Notes under the pieces: generated by a model
Databases searched by the model: none
What the model was told of the DNA's origin: nothing
What the model saw: the letters and a program-made list of their open reading frames with translations, nothing else
NCBI GenBank assembly: GCA_013368445.1
Contig: JAACJO010000009.1
Span: 310,001-374,000 of the forward strand
Direction: 5' to 3'
Length of the DNA: 64,000 nucleotides
DNA from: Leucocoprinus leucothites
Taxonomy: Eukaryota > Basidiomycota > Agaricomycetes > Agaricales > Agaricaceae
Position numbers and translations under genes: made by a program
In this document: positions 43,996 to 55,160 of the stretch, one piece after another
Position numbering within the stretch: the first letter of the stretch is position 1
How the letters are laid out: the number at the start of each line of letters is the position of its first letter

Positions 43996-45559
43996 ATGAA
44001 AGGTCATATGCGTGTCCTCTTGACGCTCGTCTTTGCGGGTTTTGCAGTCGCGAGGCCATCTTCATATGCAGTATGGGCTGCGGATTCTGCTATTGCGCGT
44101 GGACAAGGAAATGGTCTAGACTCTAGAGGGAACGCAATCGTTTCATATGAGCATGGAGAGTTTCAGTGGGGTCTGCGCCAGCTCTTTGAGAAAACTGGAA
44201 ACACGACGTATTTTGACTACATCAAGAATGGAGTGGACAATATTGTATTCCCAAATGGGACGGTACATGGAAGTTATCAGTGCGTTGCTCGATTCTGTCC
44301 GTGTTTCTTATATTGAAGCCCGACTTTAGAGTTTCTGACTTTGTTTTGGACCCTTTGAGGCAAGTCCTCTGTGTGTTTCGTTGATGAGACGATACTGATG
44401 GCTATTTTCCAGGACGGGTCCTACTTTTCTCTATTTGTATGTGTAGGAGGCACTCCTAGCTCTCGCTAGGCTCATCATATACCATCTTAGGCTCGAAAAG
44501 ACTGGGCAAGCCAAATATAGGACCGCGGCGGACATATTTCGCGGCCAACTGAACTCTCACCCACGGACGGCTCAAGGCCAGTTCTGGCATAAACTCAAGT
44601 ATCCTAACCAGGGTCAGATTAAACCCAAGTCAAGCTCACTCTAGTTAATGACGAAGCGTGTATGTAGGATGGCTTGATGGCGTCTACATGGGCGAAATCT
44701 TCTACGCCGATTACACAAAACGGTTTCAACCAACCAACACGACTGCTTGGGGTACGTGCCCACCTCCCAGTTCCCCCTTCACTGTATCTGACCCGTTCGT
44801 TTACTCAGCCGATATCACGCAGCAGTTTACATTAATGTTCCAGAACACGATCCAGAATGCAACAGCGCCAAACAATACGGGTCTTCTCTACCACGGCTAC
44901 GACTTCTCTCATCACACTGTGTGGGCATCTCCTGATCGCGGCCACTCGCCAGAAGTATGGGATCGCGCGCTTGGCTGGTATTCGATGGCCCTAGTCGATG
45001 CTCTTGAGATAATACCACAAAGCAATCCCGGATATCAAAGTATCCTGACGATTCTGAAAACTCTCATACCCCGAATCAAGGATGCCGCGGACCCAACAAG
45101 TGGGGTATGGTGGCTTGTGATTACACAGCCAGGAAGGGCGAAGAACTATTTCGAGAGTAGTGGAAGTGCAATGTTCGTGTATTCCATGCTGAAGGCCTTG
45201 AGGCTGGGATACATACAAGACACTGCGGATGGAAGCATGCTGAAGGCGGCGAGGAAAGCATATGACTATATGACTCAGAATTGGGTAGTGCAGAATTCTG
45301 ATGGAACGATGAACTGGCTGAATACTGTGATCGTGAGCGCTAGTCTTGCACGTTTCTCCCCTTTTCAGCCACTTACACACAATTACTAGGTTGGGAGTCT
45401 GGATACAACTGGAGATTTCAATGTGAGTCGTTACTCAACTTTACTTTGCGCGTCTGATCGGTACCTTGATAGTACTATGTCAGTCAGACAGTCGATGTGA
45501 ACGATCTGAAAGGACTGGCCGCGTTCCTACTAGCTAGCCTGGAGATTGAACGTCTTTAA
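43996..45559 (+). CDS. Secreted GH105 unsaturated uronyl hydrolase
   Basis: Start at 43996. A signal peptide (MRVLLTLVFAGFAVA, cut near Arg-Pro) precedes SYAVWAADSAIARGQG. The spliced protein carries the GH105 landmarks GEFQWGLRQLFEKTGN, DPLRTGPTFLYLLEKTG, RGQLNSHPRTAQGQFWHKL, GWLDGVYMGEIFYADYTKRF and WDRALGWYSMALVDALE. The Asp of WLDG matches the catalytic Asp of YteR/YesR-type rhamnogalacturonyl hydrolases. The enzyme removes the unsaturated sugar left by pectate or rhamnogalacturonan lyases, working outside the cell on plant pectin. The exon DPLR ends at a GC donor (GCAAGT), so this intron seems to be GC-AG. The last exon (YYVSQTVDVNDLKG...IERL) ends at 45559. Three truncated copies of the 3' part lie in the array downstream, so this is the likely source or closest intact relative. 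Confidence 0.88.
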
Positions 45560-46026
45560 TTGACTAGTGCAATTGAATGACCTGAATCTTCACTGGCATT
45601 CGAGTCATCCCTCAGTTACGGCCATATGCAAGCGGCCCCTCTTCCCTGTAGATGGCGATCCTTGCTTGTTGATGTCTGATCCCTATCCCGCATTTCCATA
45701 TCTTCCCGCAGAGTTTTGAACAGCTGTACTACTTCCCTGAGGAATACCGTGCTTGATCAAAAATATATATTTTTAGGTGTTGTTCTATTCGGATCCGAAC
45801 TTTTCTGACGATTCTTGTATATCCTCCATATCGCTGGGACAAGCACCGCTGTGGGAAAGTGGCTTGTTCGCTGAGCTATAAATGCCCCTCCTTTCAAGAG
45901 GTATAATCCGCCCCTCAGGAGTACTTAATCGGCCCCGTCGTATGTATTCACAGTCCCGCACCAATCCTGTGACAATGTTGGCTAACGCCGAGGGCATCTA
46001 GGTGTTGTCTGTTGACCGAAGATAAG
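45560..46026. promoter_or_regulatory. Spacer with TATA element before the small gene
   Basis: No coding frame. A good TATAAAT box lies at 45877-45883, followed by GC-rich leader sequence. A GTATGT...CATCTAG pair at about 45940-46002 could be a 62-base intron in the 5' leader of the gene starting at 46027. Confidence 0.5.
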
Positions 46027-46389
46027 ATGCAGAAGGCCTTGCGAGCTGTTGTTGCTGATGCCGTAGGAGGCAAAACCTGGCAAAAGTTTACCTGCCCCAC
46101 CGCCGGCCGGGGCAATACGGTATTCCCCAAAAAGGCGGCTGACCAGGAACGGCTCGGTGTCCGCTTCGACTACGACGGGGAGATCACGAATACCAATGAT
46201 GGTTTGGTCTACCACAAGTTCAAGATGCAGCCAAACGCTGGGAGTGTACCCTCGACAATCAAAAATTGGAGGGAGGCGAATGGGGGGACTCATGGCGTCA
46301 TGGCAGACGTGCTTGTGAAGAAGGATGGCACTAAGGAGGATGTCAAAGCAGGTCTGCAGGCGGCTACCGCGACGGTTCAAGGTGTTTAG
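46027..46389 (+). CDS. Small 120-residue protein, function unknown
   Basis: The first ATG in the frame is at 46027 (MQKALRAVVADAVGGKTWQK); the frame ends TATVQGV at 46389 without introns. Composition is balanced and soluble: no signal peptide, no membrane span. It has alternating beta-like strands (GVRFDYDGE, GLVYHKFKM) and a C-terminal Ala/Lys helix (DVKAGLQAATATVQ). Third codon positions are richer in G and C than in the neighbouring GH105 gene. A possible leader intron and a TATA box at 45877 suggest a transcribed gene. I do not recognise the family. The frame is also open upstream of 46027 but only to a TTG, so 46027 is the best start. Confidence 0.55.
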   Translation: MQKALRAVVADAVGGKTWQKFTCPTAGRGNTVFPKKAADQERLGVRFDYDGEITNTNDGLVYHKFKMQPNAGSVPSTIKNWREANGGTHGVMADVLVKKDGTKEDVKAGLQAATATVQGV

Positions 46390-46959
46390 ACGTTTTCCTC
46401 TCCTTTAACCCCGGCTTCCGCGCCAGACTTGCTATTTTGTCAGACGTCTTCCTTTTGTTATGTTGATCTGGTTATGATATGTATCGGCAGTGCTTATGTA
46501 TTTCTCACTTGTACTTCCTGTACCACCTGCGTCGGACTGGAGTAGAAGTTGAGACATCGATGGAGATACGCTGCCTAGCGTCAGCGCCCTCTTTTTCACC
46601 ATGGTCGCTCCGCTCGCGGTGTTCTTGAGCGTCAACAAGACAAGCCGATCTCGAGAAAAGGGTTAGCCCTTCTCCTGGACTTTTTGTCCGAGCATATCGC
46701 ATGGAACATTCGAAGAAACTCGATGATCATACGGCTGTGCGGAATCCGATTGAACGGTTTCGATGCAATCTAATTCATCATAGTGTTGTACAGGGGTATG
46801 AGCATATTTAAATAAAATTGAGGCTGCGTATGACTTATAACGAGTCACGTGACTACAGGCAAATGGCGTGGGTCCAGGGTCACCCTAACAAGAAGCTATG
46901 CAGCCTCTCGTTTGGATCCTGTGCTGGCTGGTTTCTTATATTTGATCCCTTGCATTGGC
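46390..46959. other. Intergenic, nothing supported
   Basis: 3' flank of the small gene and promoter of the phosphotransferase gene. No coding frame is supported. Confidence 0.45.
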
Positions 46960-48837
46960 ATGCCCCGTCTTGGGAGCGCGAGACTCATTTTTGACTTGCC
47001 GGCAGTTTCACTCTGGCTGGCTCTGCGCCGCCCTCGCTCATCACTGAGTTCACCTCACATTTCCCACTTGAGCTCCATCGCCACGCCGACCCGTTGGCCG
47101 TCACGTCGCGGGTTCTCTATCATGGCGCATCTTCGTAACGACTTTTTTGACTACACATCAGGACGCTGGATGTAAGTCTCATACATATTCTATGGGGTAT
47201 ATGTCTAACCCTAATCCAACATGTTCAGCTTTAACGATGTCCTTCGCCATACAGAGCGCAGACGTGTCTTTAACGTCGATGAACTACTTCGACTTGCAGC
47301 AGAGTCCGTCAATCGGAGTCCTGATGATATCGCCGGCATGGAAAAACTCGCCGAGGGTGGATTTAACCGTACCTTTCTCATTACCATGCGCTGTGGCTTC
47401 CAAATGGTGGCGCGTATCCCGTACCCGGCTACTATTCCCAAGTACCTCACCGTCGCTAGTGAAGTGGCTACTATGACCTTACTCCGTTCTTCTGGGTTGC
47501 CTATACCTAAGATATACGGATACTCGCCTGCACCGGACAACGCGGCAGAGACCGAGTATATTTTCATGGAATTCGTGCAGGGCACTAGCTTGAGCGACAT
47601 ATGGTTTGACCTAGGGGAAGGGGACATTATTTCAATTTCACGTGAACTTGCTGAACTCGAGTCGAAGATGATGTCAATTGCTTTCCCGGCTGGCGGAAGC
47701 CTGTACTATACTGAAGACTTGGAGAAGGTGGACGGGACGCCGGGCATCACACTAGAGGACAAGCGTTTCTGCGTTGGTCCAGATACACGTCTGCCTCTGT
47801 GGTATGGCAGAAGGTCACAGCTCAAAGTAGATCGGGGACCGTGTGGGCTGCTTTCTGTCTTTTTTATTACTCACTTAAACTAATTAATAACTATAGACGA
47901 AAGTGTCGAAGCAGCGCTCGTAAGAGGAGCCGAAAAGGAACTGGCTTATCTGCAGCAGTTTGGTCGGCCGCTGTTGCCGTTTCAGCGTGTAAGGCGGGAA
48001 GCTTACCGGTACCAGGAGCAGTCGCCGTTGGATCACACCGAGAACCTGCATCGCTATCTCCACATCGCGTCGTCACTCATCCCCAGGGACCCGGGCCTCG
48101 GTCATTTCCGCATCCGTCATCCCGACCTCCAGCCGAGCAATGTCATCGTTTCCCGGTCGCCTGACTCTAACTTGCACGTCGTCGGCCTGATCGATTGGCA
48201 ACACACCTCGATCCTACCCCCGTTTCTCCTTGCCGGTATACCTCAACAGCTACAGAACTACGATGATTCTGTCTCGCAATCTATGACGCGGCCTTCGCTA
48301 CCGGAGATTTTCGACGACTTGGACGAGACCCAGCAAGCCGAAGAGATGGAACTCTATCGTCGCCGCCTCGTCCATTACCACTACGTCAAAAACACGGAGG
48401 AGTACAACAAACTTCATTACACAGCATTGACGGACCCCATGGGCACGCTCCGCCGCCGCCTCTTCTGCCACGCCAGTGACCCGTGGGAGGGTGAAACTCT
48501 GGCGCTGAAGGTTGCGCTGATACAAGCAACGGAAAACTGGAAGTCGCTCACAGGGGGAGACCCGCCGTGTCCTGTCATGTTCGACTCCGAGGACGTACGC
48601 AAAGCGATCAAGCTGGATGCAGAACAGAGAGGAGCGGACGAGGCCCTGGAAGCATTGCGGAACGTGATCGGCTTCGGGCCGGAGGGCTGGGTACCCGCCG
48701 AGTACTACGAGGAGGCCATGACACGCAGCAAGCAGCTGAAGGAGGGTGGATTGGCGGCGGCCGAGTCAGAGGAGGAACGGGCTCAGATCGCGGCGCACTG
48801 GCCCTTGGACGACATGGATGAAAAGGAATACATGTAA
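46960..48837 (+). CDS. AIM9-like mitochondrial phosphotransferase (APH fold)
   Basis: Three exons (46960-47171, 47229-47842, 47897-48837) join in phase and give 588 residues. The protein opens with a positively charged presequence (MPRLGSARLIFDLPAV..., RWPSRRGFS), then MAHLRNDFFDYTSGRWIFND, which could serve as a second start at 47122. The kinase-like core shows KLAEGGFNRTFLI (nucleotide loop), FQMVARIPYPATIPKYLTVA and SEVATMTLLRSSGLPIPKIY. The catalytic loop is HPDLQPSNVIV (Brenner HxDxxxxN), and VVGLIDWQHT supplies the metal-binding Asp. This layout matches fungal aminoglycoside-phosphotransferase-like proteins related to yeast AIM9, which is mitochondrial and of unknown substrate. Antibiotic resistance is not implied. 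The coding sequence is clearly richer in G and C than its surroundings. Confidence 0.82.
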
Positions 48838-48977
48838 TGAATCGAGCTAGATATTCCGCGGTGTCGTATCTTGCCGTTAGCGGGGCAGGCCTGCCCTGTA
48901 ATCCCCGACTCTGACATTATTTGGTTCTGTCAGGGAGGCGTAGAGTCTAAGACTACCTTGAAAAAATAAACGTCGAA

Positions 48978-50112
48978 TTGACCTATTATTATACTGAATG
49001 CCTCGTGCGCACGAAATCTTTCCTCAGAAGATCTAAGATCGGTCCCGATAGGCGCTGATGCTATCCATTTGTCGGTAAAATTCTCGTCCTCAGTGCTATC
49101 GTGGGGTGTCTTGTAAACCTGGCTCATCCTCAGGTTGGTCATTATCGGAGATGTTAACTTCACACTCAAGCCACTATCATTCATTTCAGCTACCTAAGGT
49201 GTAAGTTGCATCTACTTCTGTAAAATGACAGAACTCGTGACTGTGAAAGATGTCCACCAGTATTGTTGGTAGGGCCATGAATCCTACAAGCTAGTGTAGA
49301 GCACACCGCGCTCTAAGTCCACAAATGGCTTATGCATCCACCGCGGAATAGCCAGTGTAAAATTCCCTGTCAAAAGGGAGTCCGGATTCGAGATGATATA
49401 AATCGACTCCCATTAACCCCGTCCATTAGATGTTCGCTCTAAGTTGGAAGTATCGCCGCAGATATAAATCACATTAATAATGGCTGGATATGCCGAGACA
49501 GCCCAACGGATTCTTCAGTCTGCAACCACTCCGTGATCCGGGTTATGCTGAAATTATTTGGAAGATTTCCTCTATCAAAGATGAATTTGTGGCCGAGAAA
49601 AGCTACTGACCCGTCCGGGATAAGCAAGGATGAAAGATGGAAGAAAAGCCACATCCAGCTAAGTTACATAGAAGATCTTCCAAATCTTCGAACTCATCAC
49701 TGGGATACCCATGGTTAATGGATACTGTTAGAATAGCAATCCGAGGATTATCCTCGTGAATTATTCTGAGTTTAAATTTCATATATTATTGTTACTATGG
49801 TTTTATGTATATATACCTGTAGTCTACATTTCTGTACCCCGCTCGTTTGCCCTCCAATACCACGGTGTTCGCCCAGCATCGAGTCCCTTCAACAGATACT
49901 TATAGTCGTGAACTTCTGTACCATCGTCACTGGGGCCGGTGTGATGCCCTAGTTCGGGAACATCAATATGACTATACGTGCCGCGGTGATACCGAGACCC
50001 TGACTTGAAGGTTTGAAATTTGATTAATGGGCTCAAGAGATCTTCTGTTGATACAAACTGAGACTAAAAGCTGGCAGGATGCGTTCAAGGGGCCGTTGGG
50101 CCAGGATAATAG
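48978..50112. repeat. Dispersed repeat R, copy 2, interrupted by a solo LTR
   Basis: Second copy of the repeat at 38.2 kb, aligned across its whole length by eye. It begins with TTGACCTATTATTATACTGA and ends at GGCCGTTGGGCCAGGATAAT, immediately before the first GH105 fragment. After removing the 169-bp LTR and one copy of its target duplication the two R copies line up through the insertion point. Frames that are open in copy 1 are interrupted here, so any coding role has been lost in at least this copy. Confidence 0.75.
49726..49894. mobile_element. Solo LTR, 169 bp, with GATAC target duplication
   Basis: The element begins TGTTAGAATAGCAATCCGAG and ends GTCCCTTCAACA, giving the short TGTT...AACA terminal inverted repeat of LTR retrotransposons, of a style common in Ty1/copia. 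It is flanked on both sides by GATAC (49721-49725 and 49895-49899), a 5-bp target site duplication. The inside is A/T-rich with a TATATATA-like promoter element near 49808. No gag or pol sequence is present, so this is the product of LTR-LTR recombination. The paralogous site in R copy 1 (about 38910-38925) is empty. Confidence 0.88.
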
Positions 50113-50945
50113 ACTGCTTGGGGGTGTGGCCACTTCCTAGCCCCCAGCCCCGACTTCCCTGTATCTGACCTATCCGTTCACTCAGTTCATACCACGCAAT
50201 AGCCTGAGTGTTCCAGAACACGATCCAGAATGCAACAGGACCAAACAACACAGATCTTCTCTATCACGGCTATGACTCCTCGAGAGCAGTGTGGGCATCT
50301 CCTGATCGCCGTCACTCCACCAGACGTATGGGATCGCGCGCTCGACTGGTATTCGATGGCCCTAGTCGATACCCTTGAGATAATCCCACAAGACAACCCT
50401 GGATATCAGAGTATCCTGACGACCTTGGAACTCTCATACCCCGAATCAGAGATGCGGCGGACCAACGAGCGGGGTATGGTGGCTTGTGATTACACAGCCA
50501 TGCAGAGCGAAGAACTATTTCGAGAGTAGTGGAAGTGCAGGGTTCGTGTATACCATGCTGAAAGCCTTGAGGCTAGGATACGTGTAAGATGCTGCGGATG
50601 GAAGCATACTGAAGACAGCGAGGAAAGTATATAACTACATGACTAGTGCATTGAAGTTCTGATGGAACGATGAACTGGCTGAAAACTGTGATCGTGAGCG
50701 CTAGTCTTGCACGTTCTACCCTTCAACCACTTACACACAATTACTAGGTTGGCGGTTTGGATACAACTGGAGACTTCAATGTGAGTCGTTACCCAGCTTT
50801 AATCTGCGTGTCTGATCGGTACCTTGATAGTACTATGTCAGTCAGACAGTCGATGTGAACGATCTGAAAGGATTGGCCACGTTCCTACTAGCTAGCCTGG
50901 AGATCGAACGTCTTTAATTGGGTAGCGCAATTGAACAACTTGAAT
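50112..50945 (+). pseudogene. GH105 3' fragment in array unit 1
   Basis: Homologous to 44736-45590 of the intact GH105 gene, starting exactly at the sequence around an exon end (GACTGCTTGGGG) and running through the last two introns to beyond the stop. It retains fragments such as DRALDWYSMALVDTLEIIPQ and DVNDLKGLATFLL. It lacks the signal peptide, the catalytic WLDG region and a start codon, and carries frameshifts and stops (for example the frame breaks after YPESEM, near 50460). It cannot make an enzyme. Confidence 0.85.
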
Positions 50946-51289
50946 ATACACCCTTCAATCCTTACACTCGATCCACTGATGCTGTAGTCGTCTGAAATCC
51001 ACTCAGGGTTCAGTCACGCCTCAAGGCAGCTGTCTTCGAAGTTGCTAGTCACTCGATCTCCATTCACAGCTCCACAATAGGCAGTCACCTACATTCAATG
51101 GTTGCCTTGATCGGCCAGACCTTGAGGTTTAAACATGGTAATGTGTCACGATGCAGATGATACTCTTGAGCACTTGGACCTTGATCTTGTGTTGGACATC
51201 CAAATTGCAGTCTTAAAAAACAAAACACATCAACTCGAGAGTGCCGGCTACACGTCTTCTTGCTCTAAACCATACTTTCGTGCCACATC
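50946..51289. other. Upstream segment of Hsp70 unit 1
   Basis: Non-coding. Shares blocks with 54823-55160 upstream of unit 2, for example CAGACCTTGAGG at about 51115 and 55000, so it was part of the duplicated unit. It does not resemble the promoter segment shared by units 3 and 4. Confidence 0.6.
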
Positions 51290-53758
51290 ATGCCCACCCG
51301 TCCTCCCTACGCAGGCACGAGCCGAAAGCTCATTCTCGCTTTTGACGTTGGGACAACTTACAGTGGGATATCCTACACGTAGGTTTCTCGACACGCCCAT
51401 TATTCTGTCTCATCAGTGAGTTAGGATCCTTGACCCTGGTCGCGAGCCTGAAATCAAACCAGTCACAAGGCAAGCTCTAAAATCTCTTCTGTGAATGCCA
51501 GCTCAATATGGCCACACGGTTTAGGTTTCCAAATAGGGCTCAGGTTGGAGGGGATGCGAAGGTCCCTACTGTTATCTACTATGACTCAGATGGAGCTCTT
51601 CGAGCGATTGGCGCAGAGACTGAAAAAGAAGGTTTTAGCAGTACCGCTGAGGAAAATCAGTAGATTAAAGCAGAGTGGTAATCATGCTTCTGGAGCACTC
51701 GTTCCGGCGATGCTCAAGATCTGGTTCATTTAGGTTCAAGCTCCATTTGCGACCACAGACACGAGAAACCGCGTCTGTTTCCGGAGACATACCGCCACTC
51801 CCTCGAGGCAAAACCGCAATCGATGTATTCGCAGACTTCCTCAAGTACTTAAACCAATGCGCTCGAAGTTATATCGAAGAGACACAAATCGATGGTACGA
51901 GCTTGTTATCAGGAAAGGTCGAATTCATCTTATCACATCCGAACGCGTGGGAGGGAGCTCAGCAGACCATGATGAGAAGCGCCGCTATATGAGCGCGCCT
52001 CATAAAAGATACTCTAAAGGCCGGCAGCGGATCTCGTTCATCTCAGAAGGAGAAGCAAGCTTGAATTTCTGCCTAGACAAAAACCTCACGAATGATTCAA
52101 TCCAGGTTTAGTCTCCTTTTCCGGGTTCGGTTCATCGTTCGGCTAAACCATCTCTCCAGTGAGGGGAAAGTGTAACTATTGTTGACGCTGGTGGAGGTAC
52201 ACTTGATATTAGTACGTATGCGCGTCAAGATAATTCTACGCATGAGTATGAAGAAATTGCGGCAGCACAGTGTGGGTTGCCTTCCGTTCTGGCGCTGTTA
52301 CAGGATCGCTCATTCAACCCCCACAGCCTACTTTAAAGGCTCCGTGTTCGTGACACGTGCGGCATCAAAACATCTCGATGGTAAGCTCACCGCACTCTTC
52401 ATCTTTTAAGCTTGGGTCAAGTTTTGCTTCAAGGTCTTCTGAAAAACACTCGTTTCTGCGAGGATATTCCTTTCATGGTAGACAAATTTGACAAGACAAC
52501 CAAGTTGGCCTTTCGAGACCCTAATGATCCTCAATACATTAAGTTTGGAAGCGCACGGGATAGAGACCCAAATCTAGGGATTCGAGCGGGCCAGCTGAAG
52601 TTAAACGGGTGAGCATCGGTCTCAATGCATGCTATCTCTTAGAAGTAATACCTTAACACTCTAGCAACACCATTGCCGAGTTCTTTGAGCCGTCGGTCCA
52701 GTGTATTGTCTCCGCTGTGATGGAGCAGCGGCGACGCTCTCGGAAAGCGATATCAGTGTGTCTCATCCTGTCAAGGCCACCAGGTTCGACCTCTGACCGG
52801 TATATACAGACGGTCTTCCTTGTTGGCGGATTTGCCGCCAGCGATTTTCTCTTTGCCCAAGTCCGGCAGCAATTAGTGTCACGAGGAATTACTGTCCGCC
52901 GCCCTGATGCACACCTGTAAGCTGATATTAACATCGAAAGTGGTGAATGCATCTAAACCGTTAAACAGCAACAAAGCAGTGCCCGATGGTGCAATCGCTC
53001 ACTCACTCCAGCCTGCGGTGTCAAGCCGAGTGTCTAAATATTCGTACGGCATCAGGTGTAATGTGCATTATGAACCTTCCAACATCAAACACGTTGCGCG
53101 TTCTAATCTTCGCTTTGAATCGCTGAGCGGGAATAACATGCTGCCCGGCGGCTTCTGTTCTATACTCAAGAAGGTTCCTCCAAAGTATTTATATGTATAT
53201 TCTCTCTGGCCGACCCCGAATAATAAGGACGTCCGGGTCTCTGAAACGCAATAATTTCGCCGTATTTTTCACAGAGAGGCGTCTACAAAAATGGACTTCA
53301 ACCCAACCGATGAAAGCTGGGTTGCGTGTTATAGAGGAAGCATATTGTCTGCAGATTTTATAGATCAGGACCCAGGCAAGTGCCAACTAAAGCCAGCTTC
53401 TACTTTCTTTGAGGTCAAAACGAGCAGAAAACTTCCACGACGTTTTTGAAGTTCGTGCTGACCTCTCCCAGATGATCAATGGTTTGAACCCCAGGATCGG
53501 AAATCGAGGGAATGAATATTTCAGAATCGGGTATGACATAATCATTCTATTCGGCGCCACAGAATTCGAGGCTCAGTATGCATGGAATGAAAATGTAAGA
53601 ACATGTAGCTCTTAGTCCATATTAGCTTCTGACATTATTCATTAGGGTGTCGAAAAGAGGTCAGTCTTGTCTATCTCCGATGCTGAGCATGCCAGAACAT
53701 ATCCCTCAGAGGTCCAGCCGAAATTGTCTATGACACTGATATCACGTACAACCAATAA
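51290..53758 (+). pseudogene. HSPA12-like Hsp70 family gene, unit 1, broken
   Basis: The frame opens at 51290 (MPTRPPYAGTSRKLILAFDV) with the phosphate-1 loop AFDVGTTYSGISY. Later exons give VPTVIYYDSDGALRAIGAET, DVFADFLKYLNQCARSYIEE, LSHPNAWEGAQQTMM, TIVDAGGGTLDIST (phosphate 2), YFKGSVFVTRAASK, DPNDPQYIKFG, TVFLVGGFAASDFLF (adenosine motif) and NKAVPDGAIAHSL. It ends DTDITYNQ at 53758. It is broken by TAG at 51661 (where units 3 and 4 have Trp in SSWIKAEW), TGA at 51990, a one-base length change at about 52000-52020 and TGA at 52160 (expected Arg at an exon start). Its second intron has a GC donor (GCAAGC), shared with unit 2. Confidence 0.85.
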
Positions 53759-53971
53759 AATACCTGCTACCTGCTTGTCCTACGCACGAATCACGAGAAA
53801 CTGTAAATAGCTGACTAATTTAGTCGATGCCGACAGTGCATACGGAAAACGGTTAACTAAAGTGCTAAAGTCTCACGGAGCTCGGTAGAGACTTCTCGTT
53901 GAAAGTGAACTCACTGAATTCTCGTTGAAAGTCAAAGCAGATACACTCTATTGACCTATTATCATCCCGAA
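53759..53971. repeat. Junction between units 1 and 2 with vestige of repeat R
   Basis: Holds a direct repeat TTCTCGTTGAAAGT (about 53895 and 53922) and, at 53951-53972, the sequence TTGACCTATTATCATCCCGA, which matches the first 20 bases of repeat R with one mismatch. The GH105 fragment follows at once, so almost all of R is missing in this unit. Confidence 0.65.
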
Positions 53972-54822
53972 GACTACTTGGGGTGTGTGGCCACTTCCCC
54001 CCACTTCCCTGTATCTGACCTATCCGTTTACTCAGCTGATACTACGCAACAGCCCACTTCAACGCCCCAGAACGCGATCCAGAATGCAACGGCGTCAAAC
54101 AGCACAGGTCATCTCTATCACAGCTATGACTTCCCTCATCAAGCAGTGTGGGCATCTGCTGATCACGGTCATTCACCAGAATTATGGGATCGCGCGTTCG
54201 GCTGGTATTCGGTTGGCCTTAGTCGACGTCCCTGAGACATCCCCACAAGACAACCCTGGATATCAGAGTATCCTGACCATCCTGAAAACTCTCATAACCC
54301 GAATTCAGAGATGCTGCGGGTCCAGCGAGTGGGGTATAGTGGCCCGTCACGATTGCACAGCCAGGCAGAGCGAAGAACTATTTCGAGAGTAGTGGAGGTG
54401 CAATGTTCGGGTATTCCATGCTGAAGGCCTTGAGGCTGGGATACGTGCAAGACGCTGCGGATGGAAGCATATTGAAGGCAGCGAGGAAAGCATATAACTA
54501 CATGACTCAGAATTGGGTGGTGCAGAATTCTGATGGAACGATGAACTGGCTGAATACTGTGATCGTGAGCGCTAGTCTTGCACGTTTCTGCCCTTTTTAG
54601 CCACTTACATACAATTAATAGGTTGGCAGTTTGGATACAACTGGAGATTTCAATGTGAGTCGTTACTCAACTTTACTTTGCGCGTCTGATCGGTACTTTG
54701 ACAGTACTATGTCAGTCAGACAGTCGATCTGAATGATTTGAAAGGATTGGCTGCGTTCCTACTAGTTAGCTTGGAGATCGAACGTCTTTGATTGAGTAGT
54801 GCAATTGAATAACTTGAATCTG
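53972..54822 (+). pseudogene. GH105 3' fragment in array unit 2
   Basis: Same breakpoint as the unit 1 fragment (GACTACTTGGGG) and the same end. It is closer to the intact gene in places: the run MFGYSMLKALRLGYVQDAAD then YMTQNWVVQNSDGTMNWLN is almost identical to the source. Frameshifts interrupt it (for example between GWYSV and the following Asp-Val, near 54215, and near 54310). No start, signal peptide or catalytic region is present. Confidence 0.85.
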
Positions 54823-55160
54823 CACTCTTCAATCCTTACTTATACTCGATCTGTCAATGTTGTACTCGTCTGAAATCCAATTAAGGTTCAGTCACACCTC
54901 GAGGCGAGTGTGGCATCGAAGCTGCTAGTCACTCAATCTCTCAACCCGCAGCTGTAGTGTTGCAGCAGTGAACTACATGGGCTTCCCTGTTCGCCCAGAC
55001 CTTGAGGCTTTAGCTAGTGAGGATGTAAATGATATCTTTAGGCGCTTGAACCTTAGTTCATTGTCAGACCGCCGAACTACAGTTTCAGAGGGAATATACC
55101 AACTCAGGAGCGACTGCACACGTCGTCTCTTTGCTCTAAACCACACCCCCGTACGACAAC
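54823..55160. other. Upstream segment of Hsp70 unit 2
   Basis: Non-coding counterpart of 50946-51289; a short open frame from 54968 overlaps the true start in another frame. Confidence 0.55.

Noticed and set aside
45776..46020. Possible second solo LTR starting TGTTGTTC
   Set aside because: No matching CA end, no target duplication and no similarity to the 49.7-kb LTR; better read as promoter and leader of the small gene.
46960..48837. Antibiotic resistance gene
   Set aside because: The fold is that of aminoglycoside phosphotransferases, but the presequence and sequence match the AIM9-like mitochondrial group, for which no drug substrate is known.
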